A stretch of 64,000 bases of DNA, from contig NZ_JAERJD010000001.1 in the NCBI RefSeq assembly GCF_018257795.1, forward strand, positions 484,972 to 548,971, read 5' to 3'. Shown here piece after piece: positions 30,461 through 39,882 of this stretch. The notes beneath the pieces were generated by a model. The model had not been told where the DNA came from. It did not search any database and saw only the letters and a list, made by a program, of their open reading frames with translations. Source of the stretch: Citrobacter sp. JGM124 (GTDB taxonomy: Bacteria > Pseudomonadota > Gammaproteobacteria > Enterobacterales > Enterobacteriaceae). The first letter of the stretch is position 1, and every line of letters starts with the position of its first letter. Made by a program: the position numbers and the translations under genes.

Positions 30461-31270
30461 ATGGCACGTTTCAATATTGATGTCTTTGCCTCTCAGTGTG
30501 GTGTTACCCCAGCCAATATTCGGAGCTGGCAACGTTATGGGCTGATAACCCCTCACATTGATGAAAAAGGCCATCGTTTTTTTGATATTGACCACTGCAC
30601 AAGAGTTCGTGAAATCGTTGGCTGGCTGGAGAAGGGCGTAGCACTCAGTAGCATGCTCGCGATACTTAATGGGGCTGAGACGTGTCGCGCATCTGGCTGG
30701 TTTGACGTACAAGAACACTTTCTCACTTATTGCCAGCAGCAGCAGCCCGCCAGACTCCGGAATTTGATGTGGCGTCACGGTCGGGATATTCCACCGGCCA
30801 TTTTCATTGATGAAGTTATCCGCCCGCTACGGGCCTGGATCAATGCCGATAAACGGGCAGACTTGCAGATGGCCAAAGCGGTGCTGGACAGCACCATTAT
30901 TGAATACGCAACTTTTGTACTGGCCAGCGGACGTAAGCGTTTTGGTGGCAGCATGTACATTCTGGCCATGTCATTGAAAGACAGCGTCGATATTTGGCTG
31001 GAATCTATACGGTATGCCAGCGATGGTTTCCGGGTCGAAGTCTTAAGTAGTGTGGTGATATTGCCTAAACTGGAAAAAATAAACGCTGATCATATTATGA
31101 TTTGGGTTGATAAGGTATTAAACGGCCGGCAGCTTAAAGAGTATAGCCGCTGGATAACCGAGGGCAGACCCGTCTTTTTAATTGGACCAGCAGCGAAAGA
31201 GACCCAAAAAATACTGGATACGAATATCAGTCACAGTCAGTGCGTGAGTGAATCATCCAGTCAGCGTTAG
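30461..31270 (+). CDS. MlrA-like MerR-family transcriptional regulator
   Basis: 269-residue DNA-binding protein. An N-terminal MerR winged helix-turn-helix (about 7-70) with VTPANIRSWQRYGLITP and wing GHRFFD resembles the MlrA regulator of curli/csgD (RAWQRRYGLL, GHRLFN). The C-terminal domain keeps the MlrA-like spacing, including LLTYCQQ-like, VIRPLRAWI and ASGRKRFG segments. It is not MlrA itself and lies elsewhere on the map: 9 bp after yciO, in the place held by yciQ in E. coli. Ligand unknown; no metal-binding cysteine pair typical of true MerR. Probably cotranscribed with yciO. Confidence 0.8.
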   Translation: MARFNIDVFASQCGVTPANIRSWQRYGLITPHIDEKGHRFFDIDHCTRVREIVGWLEKGVALSSMLAILNGAETCRASGWFDVQEHFLTYCQQQQPARLRNLMWRHGRDIPPAIFIDEVIRPLRAWINADKRADLQMAKAVLDSTIIEYATFVLASGRKRFGGSMYILAMSLKDSVDIWLESIRYASDGFRVEVLSSVVILPKLEKINADHIMIWVDKVLNGRQLKEYSRWITEGRPVFLIGPAAKETQKILDTNISHSQCVSESSSQR

Positions 31271-31617
31271 TCGTTAAGTGAACTGTATTTTTGCCGTTCC
31301 TTCTCAGGATGATATGCGGCAGTTAACTGCCTGGTTCCCGACCGGGAACGTGCCTGATTTTGTCCCCGGGTGAGTGCCCTGACAGTGGTCATATTGTTAA
31401 AATCACACGAATATAACTTGATGAACCATTTAATCTAAAATTCGTGTAGTATGTGCGCCCACGAATCATTGTGTGTGACAGCCGATGTAACGCATTATTT
31501 TGCCGCGCTGTATACCATGAAAGAGTTACTTATCAGTAAGTTAGTTGATATTTCATTAACTTATTGTTTTTTCTAAAGAATAGTAGACGCCTGTGAAGGC
31601 GACACCGAGGAAGCTCA
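31271..31617. other. Intergenic region before rluB
   Basis: 347 bp without a gene. Contains a small hairpin (GTTCCC/GGGAAC, 31334-31349) that may end the regulator transcript, and three copies of CACGAAT or its complement (31406-31412, 31440-31446, 31460-31466) close to the expected rluB promoter. Confidence 0.5.
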
Positions 31618-32484
31618 ATGAGCGAAAAGTTACAAAAAGTACTGGCTCGTGCTGGTCATGGATCTCGTCGTGAGATTGAAACAATTATCTCTGCAGGCCG
31701 CGTAAGTGTTGACGGTAAAGTCGCCACGCTGGGGGATCGTGTGGACGTCACCCCAGGGCTTAAAATTCGTATTGACGGCCATCTGATCTCGGTGAAAGAG
31801 TCTGTTGAGCAGATTTGCCGTGTACTGGCCTATTATAAGCCAGAAGGGGAACTCTGTACCCGTAACGATCCGGAAGGTCGCCCTACGGTGTTTGATCGTT
31901 TGCCTAAATTACGTGGAGCACGCTGGATAGCGGTTGGACGCCTTGATGTGAATACCTGTGGTCTGTTGCTGTTTACCACTGATGGTGAGCTGGCTAACCG
32001 CCTGATGCACCCAAGCCGTGAAGTTGAGCGGGAATATGCTGTTCGGGTATTTGGTCAGATTGATGAAGATAAAATCAAACAGCTTTCACGGGGTGTACAG
32101 TTAGAAGATGGCCCGGCAGCCTTTAAAACGATTAAATTCAGTGGCGGGGAAGGGATTAACCAGTGGTACAACGTCACCCTGACTGAGGGGCGTAATCGTG
32201 AAGTTCGCCGCTTATGGGAGGCGGTTGGTGTCCAGGTCAGTCGCCTGATCCGTGTTCGTTACGGTGATATCAACCTGCCAAAAGGTTTACCACGGGGTGG
32301 ATACACTGAACTTGATTTGGGGCCGACCAACTACCTGCGTACTTTAGTTGGTTTAGATGAAGAGACCGGCAGTAAAGTTGCGGTAGAAAAAGATCGCCGT
32401 CGTCTGAAAGCGAACCAAATTCGCCGGGCGGTAAAGCGTCACGGTCAGGTGACAGGGCGTCGTTCCGGTGGGCGCAGTAGCTAA
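31618..32484 (+). CDS. rluB: 23S rRNA pseudouridine(2605) synthase RluB
   Basis: Isomerises U2605 of 23S rRNA. 288 residues. N-terminal S4 RNA-binding domain (about 3-60, [13 protein letters not shown]). Catalytic Asp110 in [14 protein letters not shown]. The C-terminal tail is basic and Arg/Gly rich. GAGGAAG sits before the ATG at 31618. Convergent with btuR. Confidence 0.98.
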   Translation: MSEKLQKVLARAGHGSRREIETIISAGRVSVDGKVATLGDRVDVTPGLKIRIDGHLISVKESVEQICRVLAYYKPEGELCTRNDPEGRPTVFDRLPKLRGARWIAVGRLDVNTCGLLLFTTDGELANRLMHPSREVEREYAVRVFGQIDEDKIKQLSRGVQLEDGPAAFKTIKFSGGEGINQWYNVTLTEGRNREVRRLWEAVGVQVSRLIRVRYGDINLPKGLPRGGYTELDLGPTNYLRTLVGLDEETGSKVAVEKDRRRLKANQIRRAVKRHGQVTGRRSGGRSS

Positions 32485-32500
32485 ACCCGCGAATCTTATG

Positions 32501-32525
32501 CAGAGGGAAACCCATATTCCCTCTG
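32501..32525. terminator. Hairpin between rluB and btuR
   Basis: CAGAGGGAA ... TTCCCTCTG, a perfect 9-bp stem with a 7-nt loop between convergent genes. No long T-run on either side, so assignment as terminator is tentative. Confidence 0.55.
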
Positions 32526-32541
32526 AAATTCACGGTTCCTG

Positions 32542-33132
32542 TTAGTAATCAATCCCTATCTGAGCTTTAACCCCGCTGTCAAAAGCATGTTTTACTGGCC
32601 GCATTTCACTGACGGTATCAGCCAGCTCGACCAGATCCCGATGACAAGCGCGACCGGTGATAATCACGGTTTGGTGTGCCGGGCGTGCATTAAGGGCCGC
32701 TATCACCTCTTCCAGCGCTAAATAGTCATAGGTAACCATATAGGTCAGCTCATCGAGCACCACCAGGTCAAGGTGTTCGTCAGCCAGCATACGTATGGCA
32801 TGTTCCCAGACAGCCTGACAAGCTGCTTTATCCGTTTCCCTGTTTTGCGTTTCCCAGGTGAAACCCGTACCCATGACCTGGAATTCAACGCCTGCTGATT
32901 CCAGCATATTTCGCTCACCATTAGGCCATGTGCCTTTAATAAACTGAATAACGCCGGCTTTTTTCTGATGGCCTACAGTGCGAGTCACTGTCCCGAACGC
33001 GGCGGTTGTTTTGCCTTTACCATTGCCGGTAAACACCATCAAAATGCCGCGCTCCTCTTGAGCACTGGCTACCCGGGCATCTACTTGCTCTTTTTGACGT
33101 TGTTGTCGTTGCTGATAACGTGATTCACTCAT
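32542..33132 (-). CDS. btuR: Cob(I)yrinic acid a,c-diamide adenosyltransferase BtuR
   Basis: Transfers the 5'-deoxyadenosyl group of ATP to cobalamin precursors (corrinoid adenosylation). 196 residues, the E. coli length. P-loop GNGKGKTT at 36-43. QFIKGTWPNGERNML and VLDELTYMVTYDYL are family motifs. Its start overlaps the yciK stop by 4 bp (ATGA). Confidence 0.97.
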   Translation of the reverse strand: MSESRYQQRQQRQKEQVDARVASAQEERGILMVFTGNGKGKTTAAFGTVTRTVGHQKKAGVIQFIKGTWPNGERNMLESAGVEFQVMGTGFTWETQNRETDKAACQAVWEHAIRMLADEHLDLVVLDELTYMVTYDYLALEEVIAALNARPAHQTVIITGRACHRDLVELADTVSEMRPVKHAFDSGVKAQIGIDY

Positions 33133-33890
33133 TGGGCTATTCCTGGTTTACGCTGGGGCTGTGCATCGAAACTGATGCCTGACTGGTGATGGCTATCATC
33201 AGCCATCAACCACACATAAAGTGGCATCAAATCGGTGGGGGTCTTGAGTTTATTCGGATCTTCGGTGGGAAACGCTTTGGCACGCATTGCCGTACGCGTT
33301 CCCCCCGGGTTGACACAATTAACCCGTAAATTTTGTTCACGATATTCATCTGCCAGAACTTGCATCATGCCCTCAGTCGCGAATTTGGAGACCGCATAAG
33401 CCCCCCAGTCAGCCCGGCCTTGTTTACCCACACTCGAACTGGTGAATACCAGCGAGGGTCTGGTGGCGTTAAGCAGCAGGGGTAACAGTGCCTGAGTCAG
33501 AAAAAAGGTCACATTGACATTGACCTGCATCACCGCCTCCCAGGTGGTGGGATCTTGCTCTGCCATTGGCCCCAAATCACCGAGGATCCCTGCGTTATGC
33601 AAGATACCATCAAGATGCGAGATCTTTTTAGCCAGCCGATCAGCCAGTTCACGGCAATCGTCCGCCGTTGCGCTGGCGTAATCCAGCAATAGCACGTCAG
33701 CTTCAGGTAAGCCTTGCTGATGAATGGATTCTGCTACAGCGCGCAATTTGCTTTCATTGCGCCCCACCAGAATAACAGACGCACCGTGCCTGGCGTAGGT
33801 TATCGCGGCCTCACGGCCAATCCCGTCACTTGCCCCAGTCACAAGAATAATACGCTGCTCCAGGCAATTTTCTGTTGGTTGGTAATGCAA
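33129..33890 (-). CDS. yciK: YciK, short-chain dehydrogenase
   Basis: SDR-family oxidoreductase of unknown substrate, 253 residues (E. coli 252). Cofactor motif GASDGIG at 19-25. NAGILGD and the YxxxK active site in WGAYAVSKFA. Start placed at TTG 33890 (MHYQPTENC...), matching the E. coli N terminus, with GGGGAG 6 nt upstream. The frame opens at 33917 with nine unconserved residues. Upstream of and overlapping btuR. Confidence 0.93.
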   Translation of the reverse strand: MHYQPTENCLEQRIILVTGASDGIGREAAITYARHGASVILVGRNESKLRAVAESIHQQGLPEADVLLLDYASATADDCRELADRLAKKISHLDGILHNAGILGDLGPMAEQDPTTWEAVMQVNVNVTFFLTQALLPLLLNATRPSLVFTSSSVGKQGRADWGAYAVSKFATEGMMQVLADEYREQNLRVNCVNPGGTRTAMRAKAFPTEDPNKLKTPTDLMPLYVWLMADDSHHQSGISFDAQPQRKPGIAQ

Positions 33891-34125
33891 AATAGACTCC
33901 CCGGAATGGAATAACACGGCGAATGTGATAGCGTCATTGCAGGCTGACTGGCGTTATATTCATGGATCAGCCTGATTATTCCTGACACTTGTCACCTGGA
34001 AATAAACGGCATTCAGGCGACTCACCTGTTCTCCATTGTGCCATTTTTATCGTAGTTTACAGATAGAAGGCTATTTCAGGTACACTTAGTGAAATAAATA
34101 CTGTTCAGTAATAAAGGCGGAACTT

Positions 34126-35175
34126 GTGGATCTACTTGCGAATTATGGACTTTTCCTGGCAAAAATCGTTACGGTCGTCGTGGCGATTGCCGCGATTGCG
34201 ATAGTTATCGCTAATATCGCGCTACGCAGAAATAACACACCTGGAGAGTTAAAGGTAACCAACCTGAGCGAGCAGTACCAGGAGATGCAACAAGAGATGC
34301 ACGTTGCTATGCTCGACGGTCATCAACAAAAGCTGTGGCATAAAGAAGAAAAGAAGAAACACAAACTGGAAGCAAAAGAAGCTAAAGCACGGGCGAAGCG
34401 AGGTGAAACGGCGAGTTCGGGTAAACCGAGTCTGTTTGTGCTTGATTTCAATGGCAGTATGGATGCTCATGAAGTGGGTGCGCTGCGGGAAGAAATTACC
34501 GCAGTACTGGCGGTATTTAAACCCCAGGATGAAGTCTTGTTGCGTCTGGAAAGCCCGGGTGGGGTGGTGCATGGTTACGGTCTGGCGGCCTCACAATTGC
34601 AACGCTTACGTGAAAAACAGGTCCCTTTGACGGTGGCTGTTGATAAAGTCGCTGCCAGCGGCGGCTACATGATGGCTTGTGTCGCCGGGCGCATTGTTGC
34701 GGCACCCTTTTCTATTATCGGGTCGATAGGTGTTGTCGCCCAGGTGCCTAATTTCCATCGTTTGTTGCAACGGCACAATATTGATGTGGAGCTGCACACG
34801 GCAGGGCAGTATAAACGTACTTTAACCCTGTTTGGTGAGAATACTGAACAAGGCCGGGAAAAGTTCCGTGAAGACTTGAATGAAACACATCTGTTGTTTA
34901 AACAGTTCGTGCATGAGATGCGTCCAGGACTGGATATTGATGCGGTGGCCACGGGGGAACACTGGTATGGCGTTCAGGCAAAAGAGCGCGGTCTGGTGGA
35001 CGATATATCCACCAGTGATGACTTGATCTTGTCAATGATGAAAGAGTATGACGTGGTACAAGTGCGTTTTGCTAAACGTAAAAAAATGATGGATCGTTTC
35101 ACCCGTAGTGCTGCGCAAAGTATTGACCGGTTGCTGCTGCGCTGGTGGCAGAGGGGTGAGAAGCCCTTACTGTAA
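34126..35175 (+). CDS. sohB: Inner membrane protease SohB (S49 family)
   Basis: Signal-peptide-peptidase-like serine protease anchored by an N-terminal helix (about 8-32); acts in the periplasm. 349 residues, the E. coli length. The catalytic dyad is Ser178 in VAASGGYMMA and Lys230 in TAGQYKRTL. A strongly charged Lys-rich region (65-95) follows the membrane segment. GTG start at 34126 with AAAGGCGG upstream. Divergent from yciK. Confidence 0.97.
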   Translation: MDLLANYGLFLAKIVTVVVAIAAIAIVIANIALRRNNTPGELKVTNLSEQYQEMQQEMHVAMLDGHQQKLWHKEEKKKHKLEAKEAKARAKRGETASSGKPSLFVLDFNGSMDAHEVGALREEITAVLAVFKPQDEVLLRLESPGGVVHGYGLAASQLQRLREKQVPLTVAVDKVAASGGYMMACVAGRIVAAPFSIIGSIGVVAQVPNFHRLLQRHNIDVELHTAGQYKRTLTLFGENTEQGREKFREDLNETHLLFKQFVHEMRPGLDIDAVATGEHWYGVQAKERGLVDDISTSDDLILSMMKEYDVVQVRFAKRKKMMDRFTRSAAQSIDRLLLRWWQRGEKPLL

Positions 35176-35239
35176 ATCTGCGTTATTCGTCTGGTGGCTG
35201 ACAGGCAGCGTTGTCCTGCTTTGCTACAGGGGACGCGAT

Positions 35240-35485
35240 TCAGTCAACCAGACGGTATTTTTCAGACAGCATATGGCTAAGGTGTTTATACATGTTGAAC
35301 ATGGCGGTACTTTTTGTAGTAGGTAACCCTTGTTCATCAAGAAAGTATTCGCCTTTAAAAATCAAAACACCCTTTTTCTGTTCTACACTGGTGACAGCCA
35401 TGCCATGAATAAAATCTTCATGTTCCTGGATGATCTTATTCGCTTCGGCCAGTAGGGATGCACTATTGATGGGTTGAGTTTGCAT
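35240..35485 (-). CDS. yciN: YciN family small protein
   Basis: 81-residue protein of unknown function. [20 protein letters not shown], then [19 protein letters not shown] and the [11 protein letters not shown] ending are conserved in E. coli YciN (83 residues). Sits between sohB and topA, on the opposite strand to both, as in E. coli. Confidence 0.95.
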   Translation of the reverse strand: MQTQPINSASLLAEANKIIQEHEDFIHGMAVTSVEQKKGVLIFKGEYFLDEQGLPTTKSTAMFNMYKHLSHMLSEKYRLVD

Positions 35486-35888
35486 GGAACATTCGTCTCT
35501 TATGAAAAATGAGGTTAGTGTACGTCTATTTTTCCTGTCAGGGCAAATAACCCTGTACTATCGGTAGCGGTTCAAAATAGCAGGACAAATTGGCGTTAAC
35601 CAAAATTGCGTGCTAATAAAGTTGCGTAACATATTTTATCAGGTAGAGTGTGACGCTTTCGCGAATCTGGCAACAGAATTGCTTGACATTCAACCAAATA
35701 TTCGTAGCACTGTAGCATTTACACGAAAGCCTGAGCACTTAACACCTTGCTGTGTCGTGGATTGTGGCGCAGTTGATAAATGAAAAGGTTGATCTCCTCC
35801 GACGTGACCACCACATGTATGGCACGTCGCCAGTGGATGGTGAAACCAGCGACGTATTCCTGGATGAATTAAATAGGTAAAGGTGAAT
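35486..35888. other. yciN/topA divergent intergenic region
   Basis: 403 bp with no gene. A TTGACA hexamer at about 35683 is a candidate -35 element for topA. E. coli topA has several promoters in this region, some supercoiling- and heat-responsive. I did not assign individual promoters. The frame open from 35883 adds only two residues to topA. Confidence 0.45.
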
Positions 35889-38486
35889 ATGGGTAAAGCT
35901 CTCGTCATCGTTGAGTCCCCGGCAAAAGCTAAAACGATTAACAAATATCTCGGAAATAACTACGTGGTTAAGTCCAGCGTGGGTCATATCCGTGATTTGC
36001 CGACCAGTGGATCAACCACCAAGAAAAGCACCGACGCAGCAGCCCCTAAGGGCGCTAAAAAGGTCAAAAAGGACGAACATACTGCCTTAGTCAATCGTAT
36101 GGGTATCGACCCGTGGCATGACTGGAAGGCACGTTATGAAATACTGCCTGGTAAAGAGAAAGTCGTTGCCGAGCTCAAGTCCCTTGCTGAAAACGCTGAC
36201 CACATCTATCTCGCAACGGATCTTGACCGCGAAGGGGAAGCCATTGCCTGGCACCTGCGGGAAGTGATCGGTGGCGATGATGCCCGTTACAGTCGTGTGG
36301 TTTTTAACGAAATCACTAAAAATGCGATTCAACAGGCTTTTGATAAACCCGGTGAACTGAATATTGATCGGGTTAATGCTCAACAGGCACGCCGCTTTAT
36401 GGACCGTGTCGTAGGCTATATGGTTTCGCCATTACTGTGGAAAAAGATCGCCCGTGGCCTGTCTGCCGGACGTGTCCAGTCCGTTGCCGTACGGCTGGTG
36501 GTTGAGCGTGAGCGTGAGATCAAAGCTTTTGTGCCGGAAGAGTACTGGCAAATTGATGCGAGCCTGAACACACCAAAGGGTGATTTGTTGGGGATGCAGG
36601 TCAGTCACCATCAGGATAAACCCTTCCGCCCGGTTAATCGTGAACAGACTATGGCCGCAGTAGCGCTGCTGGAAAAAGCAAGCTACACCGTTCGGGATCG
36701 TGAAGATAAACCGACCAGCAGTAAACCTGGTGCGCCTTTTATCACCTCGACACTGCAGCAGGCCGCGAGCACTCGTCTTGGTTTCGGGGTGAAAAAAACC
36801 ATGATGATGGCACAGCGTCTCTATGAGGCCGGGCACATCACCTACATGCGTACTGACTCGACGAATTTGAGCCAGGATGCGTTGAGCATGGTCCGTGACT
36901 ATGTTTCGGAAAATTTTGGAGCGGAATACCTGCCTAAAGAACCGAATCAGTACGCCAGTAAAGATAATTCGCAAGAAGCTCACGAAGCGATTCGCCCGAC
37001 GGATATCCAGATACAGTCGGAAGTCCTGAAAGATATGGAAGCGGATGCGCAGAAGCTGTATCAACTGATTTGGCGCCAGTTTGTTGCCTGTCAGATGACA
37101 CCGGCCCAGTACGATGCGACCACCCTGACAGTGGAAGCCGGAGAATACCGGCTCAAAGCCCGGGGACGTATTCTGCGTTTTGATGGCTGGACTAAAGTGA
37201 TGCCAGCCCTGCGCAAAGGCGATGAAGACCGCACCTTGCCAGCCGTGAACCCGGGGGATGCTCTTTCCCTGACGGAACTGATGCCAGCCCAGCACTTCAC
37301 CAAACCGCCTGCGCGTTTTAGTGAAGCTTCTTTGGTCAAGGAACTGGAAAAACGTGGCATTGGGCGTCCGTCTACCTATGCATCTATTATTTCCACCATT
37401 CAGGATCGTGGTTACGTGCGTGCGGAAAATCGCCGCTTCTATGCCGAAAAAATGGGTGAGATAGTCACAGATCGTCTGGAAGAAAACTTCCGCGAGCTGA
37501 TGAACTATGACTTTACCGCCCAGATGGAAGACAACCTCGACAAAATAGCGACCAACAAAGCGGAATGGAAACAGGCTCTTGATCACTTCTTCAGTGATTT
37601 CAGTGCCCAGCTTGAAAAAGCGGAGCAGGATCCTGAACATGGTGGCATGCGGCCTAACCAGATGGTGCTGACCAGTATCGATTGTCCGACCTGTGGGCGG
37701 GAAATGGGAATTCGTACGGCCAGTACCGGGGTTTTCTTAGGCTGTTCCGGGTATGCATTACCCCCGAAAGAGCGTTGTAAGACTACGATCAATCTGGTAG
37801 CCGAAAATGAAGTGCTTAACGTCCTTGAAGGGGACGATGCGGAAACCAATGCCTTACGAGCCAAACGTCGTTGCCAGAAATGCGGCACGGCAATGGACAG
37901 TTACTTAATCGATCCTAAGCGTAAACTGCATGTTTGTGGTAATAACCCAACTTGTGACGGCTATGAGATTGAAGAGGGTGAGTTCCGCATCAAAGGTTAC
38001 GATGGCCCGGTTGTGGAATGTGAGAAGTGCGGCTCAGAGATGCACCTGAAAATGGGGCGTTTTGGCAAGTATATGGGATGCACCAACGAAGCGTGTAAAA
38101 ACACCCGTAAAATTCTGCGTAATGGCGAAGTTGCCCCACCGAAGGAAGATCCGGTGCCATTGCCTGAGTTACCTTGTGAAAGGTCAGATGCCTATTTCGT
38201 GTTGCGTGACGGTGCAGCCGGGGTTTTCCTTGCGGCCAATACGTTCCCGAAATCACGAGAAACACGTGCCCCTCTGGTTGAAGAGTTGCACCGTTTCCGG
38301 GATCGTCTGCCAGAAAAACTGCGTTATCTGGCGGATGCCCCCCAGGCTGATGCTGAAGGTAATAAATCAGTGGTTCGCTTTAGCCGTAAAACCAAGCAGC
38401 AGTATGTCTCTTCTGAAAAAGAGGGCAAGGCAACAGGCTGGTCAGCGTTCTTTGTTGACGGCAAATGGGTTGAAGGAAAGAAATAG
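35889..38486 (+). CDS. topA: DNA topoisomerase I
   Basis: Type IA topoisomerase that relaxes negative supercoils. 865 residues, identical to E. coli. TOPRIM domain at the N terminus ([26 protein letters not shown]). Active-site Tyr319 in [20 protein letters not shown] follows in domain IV. Three C-terminal Cys4 zinc ribbons are visible (CPTCGREMG ... [13 protein letters not shown] ... [18 protein letters not shown] ... CTNEACKN), then two further DNA-binding domains ending [11 protein letters not shown]. Monocistronic with its own terminator. Confidence 0.99.
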   Translation: MGKALVIVESPAKAKTINKYLGNNYVVKSSVGHIRDLPTSGSTTKKSTDAAAPKGAKKVKKDEHTALVNRMGIDPWHDWKARYEILPGKEKVVAELKSLAENADHIYLATDLDREGEAIAWHLREVIGGDDARYSRVVFNEITKNAIQQAFDKPGELNIDRVNAQQARRFMDRVVGYMVSPLLWKKIARGLSAGRVQSVAVRLVVEREREIKAFVPEEYWQIDASLNTPKGDLLGMQVSHHQDKPFRPVNREQTMAAVALLEKASYTVRDREDKPTSSKPGAPFITSTLQQAASTRLGFGVKKTMMMAQRLYEAGHITYMRTDSTNLSQDALSMVRDYVSENFGAEYLPKEPNQYASKDNSQEAHEAIRPTDIQIQSEVLKDMEADAQKLYQLIWRQFVACQMTPAQYDATTLTVEAGEYRLKARGRILRFDGWTKVMPALRKGDEDRTLPAVNPGDALSLTELMPAQHFTKPPARFSEASLVKELEKRGIGRPSTYASIISTIQDRGYVRAENRRFYAEKMGEIVTDRLEENFRELMNYDFTAQMEDNLDKIATNKAEWKQALDHFFSDFSAQLEKAEQDPEHGGMRPNQMVLTSIDCPTCGREMGIRTASTGVFLGCSGYALPPKERCKTTINLVAENEVLNVLEGDDAETNALRAKRRCQKCGTAMDSYLIDPKRKLHVCGNNPTCDGYEIEEGEFRIKGYDGPVVECEKCGSEMHLKMGRFGKYMGCTNEACKNTRKILRNGEVAPPKEDPVPLPELPCERSDAYFVLRDGAAGVFLAANTFPKSRETRAPLVEELHRFRDRLPEKLRYLADAPQADAEGNKSVVRFSRKTKQQYVSSEKEGKATGWSAFFVDGKWVEGKK

Positions 38487-38501
38487 CGTCTGAGCGATGA
38501 G

Positions 38502-38530
38502 AAAACCGGGGGCGACTCCGGTTTTTTTTT
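38502..38530 (+). terminator. topA terminator
   Basis: AAAACCGG / CCGGTTTT stem with an 8-nt loop followed by an unbroken T-run to 38530, 16 bp after the topA stop. Textbook intrinsic terminator. Confidence 0.93.
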
Positions 38531-38649
38531 AGCCCTATATAACTTGTTTATTATTATTCGCTACAATCTATACAAAGTAGCTATAAATGATATAGTGGAT
38601 ATACGGTTATTTTACGCTCACGATACTGCCATGCCGCCCATCGCGATAG

Positions 38650-39654
<1,005 letters not shown>

Positions 39655-39661
39655 CAGAAAC

Positions 39662-39695
39662 GGGTGTCTTCTGGCCCTTGAAGATACCCATTTTT
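39662..39695 (+). terminator. cysB terminator
   Basis: GGGTGTCTTC ... GAAGATACCC stem (10 bp, one G-T pair) with an 8-nt loop and TTTTT at 39691-39695, 7 bp after cysB. Confidence 0.9.
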
Positions 39696-39830
39696 ACCTC
39701 AGGAATAACTCGCTTTTGAGATGATTTCCGCATTCCCTTGATACGTTCCTCCTGGCTATTGTCGCGCCCTTATTCCTTCATTAACGCCACTTCAGGCTGA
39801 TGGTATCAACTTATGGTATCTTTACTCTGT

Positions 39831-39850
39831 ACCCTGTGATCCCACAGGGT
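39831..39850 (+). promoter_or_regulatory. Hairpin in the acnA leader
   Basis: A perfect 8-bp palindromic stem ACCCTGTG / CACAGGGT with a 4-nt ATCC loop, 32 bp before the acnA ATG and immediately followed by TTATAAC. It could be an operator for a dimeric regulator or an RNA structure in the 5' leader. No known site assigned. Confidence 0.5.
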
Positions 39851-39882
39851 TATAACATCCTTGCCTTTGTTAAGGAGGAGCT

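Noticed and set aside
36432..37640. Long open frame (402 codons) on the minus strand inside topA
   Set aside because: Entirely antisense to topA, whose coding is certain; the frame arises from codon bias and the product is low-complexity and unrecognisable.
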